64,000 nt of DNA from Apostichopus japonicus (taxonomy: Eukaryota > Echinodermata > Holothuroidea > Aspidochirotida > Stichopodidae). The notes beneath the pieces are model-generated. The model was not told the origin of the DNA. It was given only the letters and a program-made list of their open reading frames with translations, and made no database searches. The stretch covers positions 28,824,398 through 28,888,397 of the forward strand of contig NC_092577.1 of the NCBI RefSeq assembly GCF_037975245.1. The letters run 5' to 3'. The position numbers and the translations under genes were made by a program. Shown piece by piece: positions 12,855-25,370 of this stretch; the stretch's first letter is position 1, and every line of letters starts with the position of its first letter.

Positions 12855-13893
12855 GCCTACCGATGAAAACTGGTACAGTAAGGTCAAGGTTCAATGTGAA
12901 ACCTCGCAGGGCAATATCGTCTTTATAAAGACCCATAAAACCGGAAGTACCTCCCTCACCGCGATCTTGAATCGATTTGGTTTTTCTAGGAATTTGTCCT
13001 TTGTCCAAATGGCCGATTCGTCTGCGGGACATTTTAACTACCAGTCACCATCCCTATCGAAAAATTTCTCCGTCTTTCTGCCGCCGATCGGAGTCGCCAA
13101 GGACGACCTCAGTAGTTACAAAGGCTATAATATATCGACTGTTCATGTGAGATATAAAAGACCACTGATGGAAGCCTTGATGTGCCGTGACAACGTTTTC
13201 TACATTACTATACTACGTGAACCGGTCACTCAGTTGCTGTCGGCTCTTCAGTATTTCGATGTGGCTGCAAAGAATCTGCCACCGAAATTCAGTAACCGTA
13301 GCTTCGAAGAATCCGTCCTCGCAATTGTAAATCAAACTAAAGTCTACGAAAGAAGTCCCTTCGCCTGGAACAACCAACTTTTTGATTTAGGATTTAGCAA
13401 GGGCAAAATGCGAAAGGATAACTTAGTAAAAAAGTATATTTCGAGACTCAATAATGAGCTTGACTTAGTTTTGATCATGGAGTATTTCGATGAATCTCTC
13501 ATTTTGTTGAAGAAACTACTTTGTTGGACTTTTGAAGACATCCTGTACGTGAAAAGAAGAATACAACCGTCTACTCAAAGCATCCATACACAGTCTACAC
13601 TCGCCCGCTTAGCGAAACACAACCATGCCGACGGGTTACTGTACGACCATTTTAACAGAACGTTGTGGGCAAAGATTACTGAATATGGTCCGTCCTTTTA
13701 TGAAGACCTCAAAACGTTTAGAAGTCTTCTCAATAACACTCTTAATGATTGTGTCAAAGGTCAAAAGGAAGTGAAAATTAGTCAACATCGAAACATTGTG
13801 TTTTTACCAGTCGATAATCCCTCGCCTTTGTGTCATGACGTCATAGACGTAGGTGCAATTGTACAAGGCATACGGAAGCGGCAGGGTGCGTAA
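12855..13893 (+). CDS. Gal3ST-like catalytic exon 2 (alternative 3' exon or tandem paralogue)
   Basis: Acceptor TTTTTCTTCTTGAACAG ends at 12854. The exon opens in phase 2, so the AG left by the anchor exon at 9205 plus its first G makes an arginine codon; with the anchor the protein would be 386 aa. It has the PAPS loop IVFIKTHKTGSTSL, the 3'-phosphate motif YITILREPVTQLLSALQYF (Glu where exon 1 has His after Arg), and the shared blocks AWNNQLFDLG, EYFDESLILLKKLLCWTFED and FNRTLWAKITEYGPSF. The stop is TAA at 13891. It lacks the heptad-repeat tail of exon 1. No start codon or membrane exon of its own is visible in 11568-12854, which favours shared use of the upstream exons; an unseen short exon remains possible. 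Confidence 0.85.
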
Positions 13894-14620
13894 AATACGA
13901 AGGGATTGAATTCATTCCATTTAAATGCACACTACGATCAACCTAGCTTAGAACGATTTCGTAACATTTTGGAATTGGCCCACCCCTCCCCCTCCCCCTC
14001 CACTCCCTGACCCCATCGGGTCGCTGTCCTCTACCTTCCGAATCTACCATTTCGACGTTTTAACATGATTCCTTCTAAGGGGTTACACCCGCATGAATCT
14101 GGTAACGTAGCGTATATTGAGGGCAATGTCCTGAGGGGGAATCGAGGACGCAGACGAGAGAGAAGCCGTAATGACCCCCCCACCACCCCCACCCCCTCCC
14201 GCGCCCATCATGTGATTGAACACCCTTTCCGGCCTTTCAATATACTAGGAGCAGTGATGGCTCGATTCTGTTAAACACATTGCGTTAATATTTGTTTTGT
14301 TTTAATTTATTCTGGACTTGGTTGAAAATTAAGTGAAAATCACTTCTGTATAAGAATGCGAATATTCACTTTAGAGAAAAGGCGATACTTGATTGAAACT
14401 GACAAGCAGCATGTTGGGTGTATTACTATACACGGTAGCCGCAATGTAGCATTAAATTGGACATTATATTAACCCTAAATTATTTTCTATAATAAGTAAT
14501 TTGTTTTACATAGAATATGCTAAGCCTTGATGGTTCACACATTTATTTATTAGTTCACTATTTCTTTTCTAGATTATCACTTCTTTTCATCACTTCCATC
14601 ACTTCTTCATAGTAGGTATG
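13894..14620 (+). other. 3' flank of Gal3ST locus
   Basis: Presumed 3' UTR and beyond. It contains C-rich simple stretches near 13980-14010 and 14175-14205. No further sulfotransferase exon and no clean AATAAA close to the stop. Confidence 0.4.
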
Positions 14621-16520
14621 AAGATGTTACAGGTCAATAGGTGCAAGTTTCTGTGTAATAATGGTAGCTTATTTTATTAACATTCACGATGGGTGTGGCT
14701 ATATTAATATTGGTTAGAAATAGCTTTTAAACACATTTTCTCAAGAATGAAGTATTTTATGCATGTGGTAGGTAGGTAGCTGATATAGAATAGATTATTG
14801 CTATTATTTTGGTGCTTAAAATATGCATATTAATGAGTGGGTAGGGCTTAATTTTCAAAGTGCAATACCGTTGAATAGCATGTCCTATAGTTGCTTCAAA
14901 TTTGGTATGTGGTACAGGTTTTATAGCTTAATGTTATGAAAGAAGCTTATCTTATTAACATTCATAATGTGTGGGTGGGGCTAAATAGAAAATTCCTTAC
15001 ATGTTATTATCTTCACAACAGTGCTACTGTTTGAGGGATTTGCACCATACATGGTATGTAGGCATTGGTAGGAATCAAAACTCTAGGCATGTATGTTAGT
15101 ATGTATACAGTCCTGAAACTTAATTTTAATCAGTATGTGTGTACCTTATTGGCACGCACACCAGACTTTTTTATTTATTATCTAGAAGCCAAAGATCATA
15201 TGAATGAAATGAAGGGCTGCACTTTATCACAACTAGACGGTTGTATTGGGATTTTTTCATCCTTTTTGACATTTTCGTAACTTTCTACTTTGAAAATTCG
15301 GCCAAACAGGCCAACCCCTTTTCCGACCTACTTTCCAGCGTAGTATTCAAAAGAAGTTGAAAAAAAACGTCATATGACATATTTGAGTCATTAGTCATAG
15401 CTAAAGTAGCGAGAGGAATTCAATCCATACAAATATGGATGTCAGATTCAAAACATTCATACAAATTGGTAATTACAAGATGCTGGGAATGACTCCTCCT
15501 TAGTGACTGTTTCGCCTTACCTTATAAATGCTATTTCTATGTCTGAAACTGTCTAAATTACTTCACATTTGATATTTAAATGGAGTTTACTGGATCTCCA
15601 CTTTGACCTATGACCCTGCACTCATTCAATTACAGAATGAGTCAGTCATTTTTCATATCTTCAGTTGTCATGTGAGACCAGATCGTATATATATATATAT
15701 ATACAAAAACAAACACTTGATGAGTGCACAGAGCTAGAAGAACTCAAAACCTCTGTAACGTTCTACAAATAATCATTCTTTGAGATAAACATTTTGGGTT
15801 ACGATGCCGAAGGCTCAGTAACTTTTGCGATCGTGCTGGCTTGTGCACATGCACGTAAGTGTGTGCTAGCTTGTAAACACGATATCCCCACCAACACAAG
15901 ATTAATCAAGGTCGCACTTGGTAGGTACATGTAGATGTGCCCTACTGTTTTTGTTCCCATCTCATGAATATTAATGAGTGGGCTGGGCTCAATAGAAAAT
16001 TGTATTAAATGCCAATATCTCTTCAAGCGTATATCCGATTTAGTTCATTCTTGGTATGTGATGTAACTACATTGTAATTACATTGTAATTACATGTTCTC
16101 TTCAACAACAAGTTAACTTTATTAATTGTTATGGCTGGGTGGGGCTTAAATGGAGATTGTTTAAAACAGCCTGTAAACAAGATATCTCAGCAACCACAAA
16201 GTTCAATCAATGTGATACGTATGAGATTGATGGCCCATGATGAGTGCATGTGCCATTTTGTTCTTGGTGCCCATCTCATGAATATAATGAGTGGGCGGGG
16301 TAAACGTAATATTTGGTTAATACTGGTATACTACACTAATAAACACATTTTTTGAGGTCTCCGACTTTATGCCATTTAATATTCCTCAAATTGCAAGAAA
16401 TGGCTGTTAAACTGAAGACAAGCACCAAAATGTTGCATGATTTTCATCCTTGGCATCAATCGTGCATTTTTCTTGTGCATATCATGAGTATTAATCAGTA
16501 AACATAACATTCTTAATTAG
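14620..16520 (+). repeat. Degenerate tandem/dispersed repeat array
   Basis: Six or more diverged units marked by TATTAATGAGTGGGCGGGGC-like words (about 14690, 14830, 14965, 15965, 16130, 16275). They are usually preceded by GTAAACACGATATC(TC) and a CATGTGCCATTTTGTTC-type segment and followed by AATAGAAAATTG. Spacing is irregular (roughly 130-300 bp with gaps), so this is an old array broken by later events. No gene inside; a short AT run lies at 15687-15702. Confidence 0.7.
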
Positions 16521-16659
16521 ATGTCTCTGAAATAGTGTTTCTAATTAGCTTCATACATATATTTGGATAATGCAGTGTAAGTACATAGATAAGTTGCTTG
16601 TGAGACCATAACAGTTGACCAAATTAATATACCTGCATGTATCTTTTTTCTTGATACTA

Positions 16660-16830
16660 TGACACTAAATGGACTTTGTCAACATGATAACTGATTCCTG
16701 GTATACCTTCCTTCATATGTTGCCGTATTAATCAATACAGATTACCCTCTTTATTGTGGTGTGCACAAGGTCATGTATATTAACATGTATGGCTTACCAC
16801 TGCACTATGAATATGTTTAGGCATCGTACC
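16660..16830 (+). repeat. Dispersed repeat, copy C
   Basis: Third copy of the 8490 family (TTTGTCAACATGATAACTG, GTGGTGTGCACAAGGTC, TATGGCTTACCA, GGCATCGTACCCACTAG). Unlike copies A and B, no sulfotransferase exon follows it. Confidence 0.8.
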
Positions 16831-17938
16831 CACTAGACGTATTCGTTGTGTGGTTTACGATAAATGCAATCTTTCATATTTTGTCGTAAATTTGCAAGCA
16901 GTTCTTCTTGGACATTTTCCATAATACTGTGCAATTTTTTCTCTTAACGCTCATATTGAAGTTATCGAAGAGAAAGTCTGACCTATATTGCAGATTTACA
17001 ATGATAACAGATTGTGAGAAACAGCCGAGTATCGAATAAGTACTTGTCATCGGATTAGAAATATAAGTTTGAACCTTTTGTGTTTTCTTTGTTTTGTTAA
17101 CTAATATTGTAAAATGTTGTTACGTTAGTAACGTCAGTAAGTGCAACCCCTTGAAAATCCTTTACCCATGTATGATTTCATATAAGTGTTCTTTTACTGG
17201 TAAAGATTCTCGAAATCCTTGATTATTTCTGGGGCATAAAATATGCCTTTTTCTTCCAATTGATTTTCTTCAACATTACCATCACTAAAGCTATATATGA
17301 TGTATTCATTCATTCTGTCTTAAAAATGTATTAATGCTGTAAAAGTATGGTAATTTAACACTTTCAAATGAAAATATAAACAGTACCATCAATCATTTTA
17401 TACTTTTGTGAAACACGACACAAATTGTCTTTACCTCATTGCACATTTTTCGATGTTTCTCAACAGCTATATCGGACAATTTTTCCAGCGCAAATAATAT
17501 GTCTATATACTGTCCTCTCATATCGTGCTTCATCGAATCGCTCGGGGTGGTGGGGGGGGGGGGGGGAGCGATGAAATTCAAACGAACCCTGTCCTGTGAA
17601 GGAGAAGGCTTCAGATTGCCGTATTTGAGCGTCGAGAGGACGGTGCCATATCAAAGAAAATTGTCCCCAAAAACTCAAGCCATGGTTTGGCTTGGCTCAA
17701 TGTGGAATCTCCTTTGGAGCTACCGCTATGTATTGCTGCACCTCGGCTCTGTTGCTCCTTGCTACGCAACTGACTAGCTATGATGAACAGTCTCTAACCT
17801 TTATCTGCACAGAGAAAAGCAAACATTTTGAAACTGAAAATTGCTGAAACTGTGAGGATGAGTGCAGAAGCTTTGATGCATTATAACATCCCCACTGAAT
17901 GTTTTAAACTTAACGAAAATGAATAAATATGCTTATAG
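16831..17938. other. Intergenic, no gene seen
   Basis: AT-rich with nothing recognised, apart from a G-homopolymer at about 17552-17566. Confidence 0.5.
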
Positions 17939-18106
17939 ATATTATAGTTAATAGGGTGTTTACGAGGAGGAAGAGAAGGAAGTGGAGGAGGGGAAGAGGG
18001 GGAGGGAGGGGAAGAGGGGGAGGGAGAAGAAGAGGGGAAGAGGAGGGGAGGGGAAGAAGAGGAGGGGAAGAAGAGGAGGTATTATAGTTAATAGGGTGTT
18101 TACGAG
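17939..18106 (+). repeat. 28-bp direct repeat flanking a GA block
   Basis: TATTATAGTTAATAGGGTGT plus TTACGAG occurs at about 17940-17967 and again at about 18079-18106. The two copies bracket the first 110 bp of the purine tract. This fits local duplication by slippage or unequal exchange next to the GA repeat. Confidence 0.85.
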
Positions 18107-19610
18107 TAATGGCCTTCGCCCAAACTACACTTTGCTATTAGAGCAAATTGAAAATGCTAATTTTTCTTTGTACACACAAAAAAGAGGAAGAAGAAGAGGA
18201 GGAGGAGGAGGAGGAGGAGGAGGAGGAAGAAGAAGAGAAGGAAGTGGAGGAGGAGGAGGAGGAGGAGGAGGAGGAAGAGATGGAAGGGGAGGAGGGGAAG
18301 AGGGGGAGGGAGAAGAGGAGGGGAAGAGGAGGGGAGGGGGAGGAGGGGGAGAAGAGGAGGAGGGGAAGAAGAAGAAGAGGAGGGGGAAGAAGAGGAGGGG
18401 GAAGAAGAGGAGAGGGAAGAAGAGGAGGGGGAGAAGAGGGGGAGGAAGAAGAGGGGAGGAAGAAGAATGGGAGGAAGAAGAGGAGGAGGAAGAATGGGAG
18501 GAAGAAGAGGAGGAGGAAGAAGTGGGGGAGAAAGAAGAGGGGGAGGAAGAAGAGGGGGAGGAAGAAGAATGGGGAGGAAGAAGAATGGGGAAAAAGAAGA
18601 ATGGGGAAAAAGAAGAATGGGGAAAAAGAAGAAGGGGGAAAAAGAAGAAGGGGGAAGAAGAAGAAGGGGAAGAAGAAGAAGAAGAAGAATGGGGAAGAAT
18701 GGGGAAGAAAAAGAAGAATGGGGGAAGAAGAAGAAGGGGGGAAGAAGAAGAAGAACGGGGAAGAAGAAGAAGAATGGGGAAGAAGAAGAAGAAGGGGGAA
18801 AAGAAGAAGAATGGGGAAGAAAAAGAAGAATGGGGGAAGAAGAAGAAGAAGAAGAAGGGGGGAAGAAGAAGAAGAACGGGGAAGAAGAAGAAGAATGGGG
18901 AAGAAGAAGAAGAAGGGGGAAAAGAAGAAGGGGCAAGAAGAAGAAGGGGAAGAAGAAGAATGGGGAAGAAGAAGAATGGAGAAGAAGAAGAAGAATGGGG
19001 AAGAAGAAGAAGAATGGGGAAGAAGAATGGGGAGGAAGAATGGGGAAGAAGAAGAATGGGAAGAAGAAGAAGAATGGGGAAGAAGTAGAAGAATGGGGAA
19101 GAAGAACAAGAATGGGGAAGAAGAACAAGATGGGGGAAGAAGAAGAAGAATGGGGAAGAAGAAGAAGAAGAATGGGGAAGAAGAAGAAGAAGGGGTAAGA
19201 AGAATGGGGAAGAAGAAGAATGGAGAAGAAGAAGAAGAATGGGGAAGAAGAAGAAGAATGGGGAAGAAGAATGGGGAGGAAGAATGGGGAAGAAGAAGAA
19301 TGGGAAGAAGAAGAAGAATGGGGAAGAAGTAGAAGAATGGGGAAGAAGAACAAGAATGGGGAAGAAGAACAAGATGGGGGAAGAAGAAGAAGAATGGGGA
19401 AGAAGAAGAAGAATGGGGAAGAAGAATGGGGAGGAAGAATGGGGAAGAAGAAGAATGGGAAGAAGAAGAAGAATGGGGAAGAAGAACAAGAATGGGGAAG
19501 AAGAACAAGATGGGGGAAGAAGAAGAAGAATGGGGAAGAAGAAGAAGAAGGGGTAAGAAGAATGGGGAAGAAGAAGAATGGGAAGAAGAAGAATGGGGGA
19601 AAAGTCAAAT
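17961..19610 (+). repeat. 1.6-kb (GAA/GGA/GGGGAA) polypurine tract
   Basis: Apart from a 100-bp unique island (about 18080-18175), the plus strand is almost purely A and G. It runs from GAG/GGA repeats on the left to AAGAAGAAGAATGGGG units on the right. From about 19000 on there is a higher-order unit of roughly 150-220 bp, including AAGAAGTAGAAGAATGGGG and AAGAACAAGAT variants, repeated about three times. The long Glu/Lys/Arg/Gly ORFs on plus and Pro/Ser/Phe/Leu ORFs on minus are by-products of the repeat, not genes. Confidence 0.96.
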
Positions 19611-19854
19611 AGAAGCACACATCATTCCTATACTACTTGGGTTTTGTAGGCCTCTAGTAAATACCAATGACTTGGACGAACGTTAAGTCCCATTCCAACA
19701 TTGTCCTCTGAGTTGTTATGAACCATCCAACCAACCCTATTTCTTTGCCTCTCGTCACTGTTATAAACCCTGTATCCCTTTTGTAATGCCGCAACACCTG
19801 CCCCGGTGCCCCTACCCGATGGCTGAGCCTCGTTTTATAGGTCTACTGTATAGA

Positions 19855-20183
19855 CCCCAACTATAGCACGCTATCATAAAATTGTTTCTTGAAATTACGT
19901 AATCGACCTTCCTTGGTCGTAAAATGGCCTCTTTTTACCAATTAGTCTGCAGCGCCTGCCACATATTTGTTTTTCTTGTATGAGGGTCTTTGTGTAAATG
20001 CTGTATGATTAACTACACTGTAGACATGAACATTTTCCCACACAACAGTGTTGTCACAAGGAGCCTATAAGGTGTTAAGAAGCTGTGCAGGCTACTTGAA
20101 CAGCCTGAGGTCGATTTACGACCGTAGCAGGTCGATTACGTAATCACAAAACTTTCTTAAGCTATAGCGTCTTATAATTGGAG
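19855..20183. mobile_element. Foldback MITE, ~330 bp
   Basis: Long imperfect terminal inverted repeats of about 65-70 bp. The left arm contains ATTACGTAATCGACCTTCC and TGGTCGTAAAATGGCCTC; the right arm read in reverse gives ATTACGTAATCGACCTGC and ACGGTCGTAAATCGACCTC. Outer parts (CAACTATAGCACGCTAT against CAATTATAAGACGCTAT) also match. The interior is AT-rich with no ORF. Exact ends and target-site duplication are not resolved. Confidence 0.75.
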
Positions 20184-20570
20184 CCAATAAAGCAGATCTT
20201 TAATCCAACAAATTGTACGATGACCATATTCTCCTAAGGCAGTGCTGGTAGTCGAGTAACCAAGCGTACGTTTTAATTACCATTCCATGAAAGACTGCTG
20301 GGCGGAAATTGAAAACCATTTGAGATGTCGGTCCATCTCCTAGTTGCTTTTCCGTAACGAAGGCGCTTATAATGGGTGAAAGAACGACGATGTAAATATC
20401 TTCCAAGCATGCAACCGAACACTTCAGTCCACCTCAATGTATCTTTTAAAATGTTGACTTCCTATTTCCTGCCTAATCCATAAAATACAACTAGCCTGGA
20501 CACTGGACACAATGAAAAGAAATTATTTTACTCACGGTGCGCTCTTTGAGTCACTCATTTTGTGCTCGCG

Positions 20571-21014
20571 TATGGCAAGCCATGTGGGACAAACACCGCA
20601 TAATATATCCGCGTATTAATTCGAATATATACGCGTATTAATTCGAATATACATGTGTTGTACATGTGTAAAGTTTCGCTTTTTGAAGCGATCTCGCGAG
20701 CCAGCCAAAAAACTTATCGTTGGTATATGTAAACAGCAAGAGCGGAAATGTTTTTTCGTGTATATTCTAATTAATCCGTGCATACATTGGATTTAATCTC
20801 CATATGTATTTTATTTAATACGTGTATATAATCGAATTAATACGTGTATATATTCGAATTAATACGTGGATATATTCGAATTAATACGCGGATATATTTA
20901 AGCCATATGATTGGCTCATAATATATACGCGTATATATTCCAATTAATACGCGTATAAATTCCAATTAATACGCGGATATATTATGCAGTGTTTGTCCCA
21001 TATGGCTTGCCATA
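20571..21014. mobile_element. MITE with 43-bp TIRs and internal satellite
   Basis: The left end TATGGCAAGCCATGTGGGAC and the right end in reverse TATGGCAAGCCATATGGGAC match over about 43 bp with two mismatches. The element is bounded by a perfect 6-bp direct repeat CTCGCG (20565-20570 and 21015-21020). Inside each arm a ~22-bp AT-rich unit (TTAATACGCGTATATATTCG-like) is repeated. No ORF. Superfamily not assigned. Confidence 0.88.
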
Positions 21015-21020
21015 CTCGCG

Positions 21021-22189
<1,169 letters not shown>

Positions 22190-22249
22190 AATGTGTGTTT
22201 ACGCAGTTCTGATAATTAACGATAACAACATCGAGGACGACCTCGTGTG

Positions 22250-25200
22250 AAAAACGGGTGCCGTTTGGAGGGAAAAGTTATTGGAAATTTAATAATTCAC
22301 TTTTGAAGGATACTGATTATATCAACATGGTTAAAGGTACAATAAATTATGTTATTCAACAATATGCTGCTACCCCTATAATCAAGAGCGAATCTCTGAT
22401 ATCCATCCTCGTGATTTGAATTTCCTTATCAGTGATAACTTATTTTTCGACGCTCTTTTATTAGAGATACGGGGGAAATCAATTTCATACTCTTCATTTA
22501 AGAAAAAGGAAGGTAGTCGCAGGGAATCTGACCTTTTGACCGAATTGAAAATCTGATCATCTTGAGATTCTCCAAGACAAAAATAAAGAGCTTGAATCTT
22601 TTCGTAAAACAAAGATGGAGGGGGCCATGGTCAAATGATTAGAAACTGGTGAAAAACCCTCCTCGTATTTCTTGAGTTTAGAGAAAAGAAATTGTGCAAA
22701 TGAAACGATTCAAACAATTACTGGATCGGATGGTATTTGTAAATTTACCAACAAGGCCATTTTAGATGAAACTTACCCATGATGTTATGTTACAAGACTT
22801 TGTAAAAACTGATCATTTTACTTGTTTACATGATGAACAAAGTGAGGGTCTTGATGGCCCAATTCAGCACGAGGAACTTCTAAGTGCCCTCAAAAAGATG
22901 AATAATAATAAGAGTCTTGGTTTAGATGGTTATACTGTTGAATTCTATAAAGTGTTTTTTAACGATCTCTCGTGGTTTTTATTAAGGTCACTAAATGAAT
23001 CCTATGATACTGGTTGTCTTTCAATCACATAAGGACGTGGTTAAATTACATTGCTTCCGAAATGGGCAAAAGCCACGCAATCTCTTAAAAAACCGGCGTC
23101 CAATCTCGCTCCTTAATGTATCCTACAAGCTTGCATCATCATGTATTGCCAACAGGTTAAAGCAGGTTTTACCTCTTTTGATTAGTTCGGATCAGTCAGG
23201 GTTTATGGCAGGTAGATTCATTGGGGAGAATATAAGACAGGTTTACGATATTATGAGTTACACTGAGTTAAATAATATTCCAGGTTCTTACTCTTAATCG
23301 ACTTTGAAAAAAGCATTCGACTCAGTTTCACATGAATTTATTTTCAAAACGCTACATTTGTTTAATTTTGGGGAAAGCTTTAAAAGATGGATCTCAGTTT
23401 TTTACTAAAATGCACAATCTTCAGTCTTAGTCAATGGCCACATGACCCGATTTTTTTCATATAAAATCGGGATGCCGTTAAGGGGATGGTGTTTCACCTT
23501 ATATTTTTCTTCTGTGTTCTCAGATTTTAAACATTGCCATTAAGTGATATTAAGGGTATTATCATAGGTGATATGGAATATAAAGTTTTACAATATGCCG
23601 ATGACACAACTATTATTTTAGATGGCACTGAAAATTCTCTTTCACAAACTTTCAAGCTTCTGGAAAAATTCCATAATATATCTGGTTTGAAAATTAAAAT
23701 GGATAAAACTAGTGCTGTTTGGATAGGTTAAAAAAAGGTAGTGATGATGTTTTATGTAAGAATTATAACTTATCTTGGGTTGGAGATAATATATTCAGTT
23801 ATATTGGGGCAACATTGTGTACACAATTGGATGTTATTGTGAATGTAAATTATGTTACTATTATGCTAGCGATTACCAAAAAAATTCACCACTGGTCAAA
23901 GAGGTTTCTGACAGTTTTAGGTAGAACAGTTGTGGTTAAATCTCTTTTATTGCCAAAATTGAACCATCTCGTTCTTTCACTTCAACCCCAAGTAAAGAAA
24001 TTATCAAGTAGATTAATTCCAAGTTTTATAACTTTATATGGGGAGGTAAAGTAGGTAGGATCAGTAGAAATCAAATGGCGCTTCCCGTTACAAAAGGGGT
24101 GCTGGCATGATTCAATTTGAACCTTTCGATAAGGCACTTAAGAATACTTGGATTCGTAGCTTGCTTAACTATAACATTGACAGTAAGGTGTATAATTTAT
24201 ATAAAGTCAATACTCCTAATTGTTATTTTGATTACTCTTCTGGTACTTAGGGATAGAGTTATTAAAGAAAGTAAATATACCTTTTGGAAAAGTTTTTTTT
24301 TTTCAGCCTGGAAGGATTTCACCGTTTCGCTCAACCCCCAAAATATTCATGAGGTTTTAAGTTCCAGTATTTGGCACAATGAACAAATTAAGGTTGGTAA
24401 TATATGCATTTTGTATAAAGATTGGCAAAGACATGGTATATTATATGTCAACGATCTGATAAATTCTAAGTGTGAGTTCTTATCTGCTGATGAGATTTAA
24501 ACAAAATATGATGTTAGAACAAATTTTCTTCACTTGCATGGTATTAAAAAGGCAATAGAGAAATCCTTTTCTGGTCTATTAGGTCAGAGAAATAATTCTC
24601 TTGCACTCCCATTTCAAGGCTTCAAATAAAAACTGTTCTTGTATGGATCCAAAAGGGTGTAAAAGGTTTTATAATATTTCATTAACAATAATACGGTCCA
24701 ATATAAATGTATTCACTTCTTTCTGAAGTAGATTGGTATAAGGTGTGCTCATACAACTGGAAATGTACTTCTGAGGTGAAGCTCCGTTGGTTCCAATTTC
24801 GTCTTCTTAACAGAATTTTAGGGACAAATACTCTCATGGTTAAAATTGGCAAAACCAATGATCCATTGTTCACTTTTTTGTGGTGTGGCAGATGAGAGTT
24901 TAATTTATTTATTTTGGGATTGCGGCTTCACCCAGAAAGTATGGAGGCATTTTCAAAACTGGGTTCAAATCAAACTGAATATCAATATTGCAGTTAGTAA
25001 AGAGCTTGTTCTGTTTTGAAATTATTTGTACAAAGACTATGTGTTTAATAACATCATTCTGGTTCTGAAATTTTGTGTTTACAAAACTAAGGTTAAAAAT
25101 GAGAAACCTTCCTTTAGCTATGGTAAAATTGATTTAAAGAATTTTTATCTAAAAGAAAAGTTTATGTATCAAACTAATTGTAAGCAAAATGCTTTTGATA

Positions 25201-25370
25201 TCAGATGGCATAACTGGAAATCTTTATTTGAAGTTTAATGATTTATTGGTTGTTGTTGATAATATTGACTAATGGTCATAAAGTATATGTTATTATAAAT
25301 TGTACATTGTTTGGACTCTTGATGGAATGCTAAAAATAAACGGGGACCCCGAGTTGGCCCCGTTTGAAGT
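22250..25370 (+). pseudogene. Frameshifted Tx1/L1-like LINE
   Basis: A long but broken ORF2. In order: the pre-RT segment ending GEKPSSYFLSLEKRN (about 22650-22690); ALKKMNNNKSLGLDGYTVEF (about 22890-22945); NRRPISLLNVSYKLASSCIA (about 23090); SDQSGFMAGRFIGENIR (about 23190); FEKAFDSVSHEF; YADDT at about 23594-23608; SGLKIKMDKTSAVWIG (about 23680-23725); LPKLNHLVLSL in the thumb; and a tail with FWDCGFTQKVWRHF near 24915-24960. Motif wording matches Tx1-type L1 elements of fish and invertebrates. At least six frameshifts or stops separate the blocks. The endonuclease half is missing, so it is 5'-truncated. Confidence 0.85.

Noticed and set aside
14620-16520. Possible CRISPR-like or regularly spaced array
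   Set aside because: Units are long, diverged and irregularly spaced, and this is an animal genome; it is a decayed interspersed or tandem repeat.
17982-19686. Several ORFs of 100-500 codons on both strands in the purine tract
   Set aside because: All are translations of GAA/GGA repeats (Glu/Lys/Arg/Gly or Pro/Ser/Phe/Leu) with no complex sequence, splice context or start-site support.
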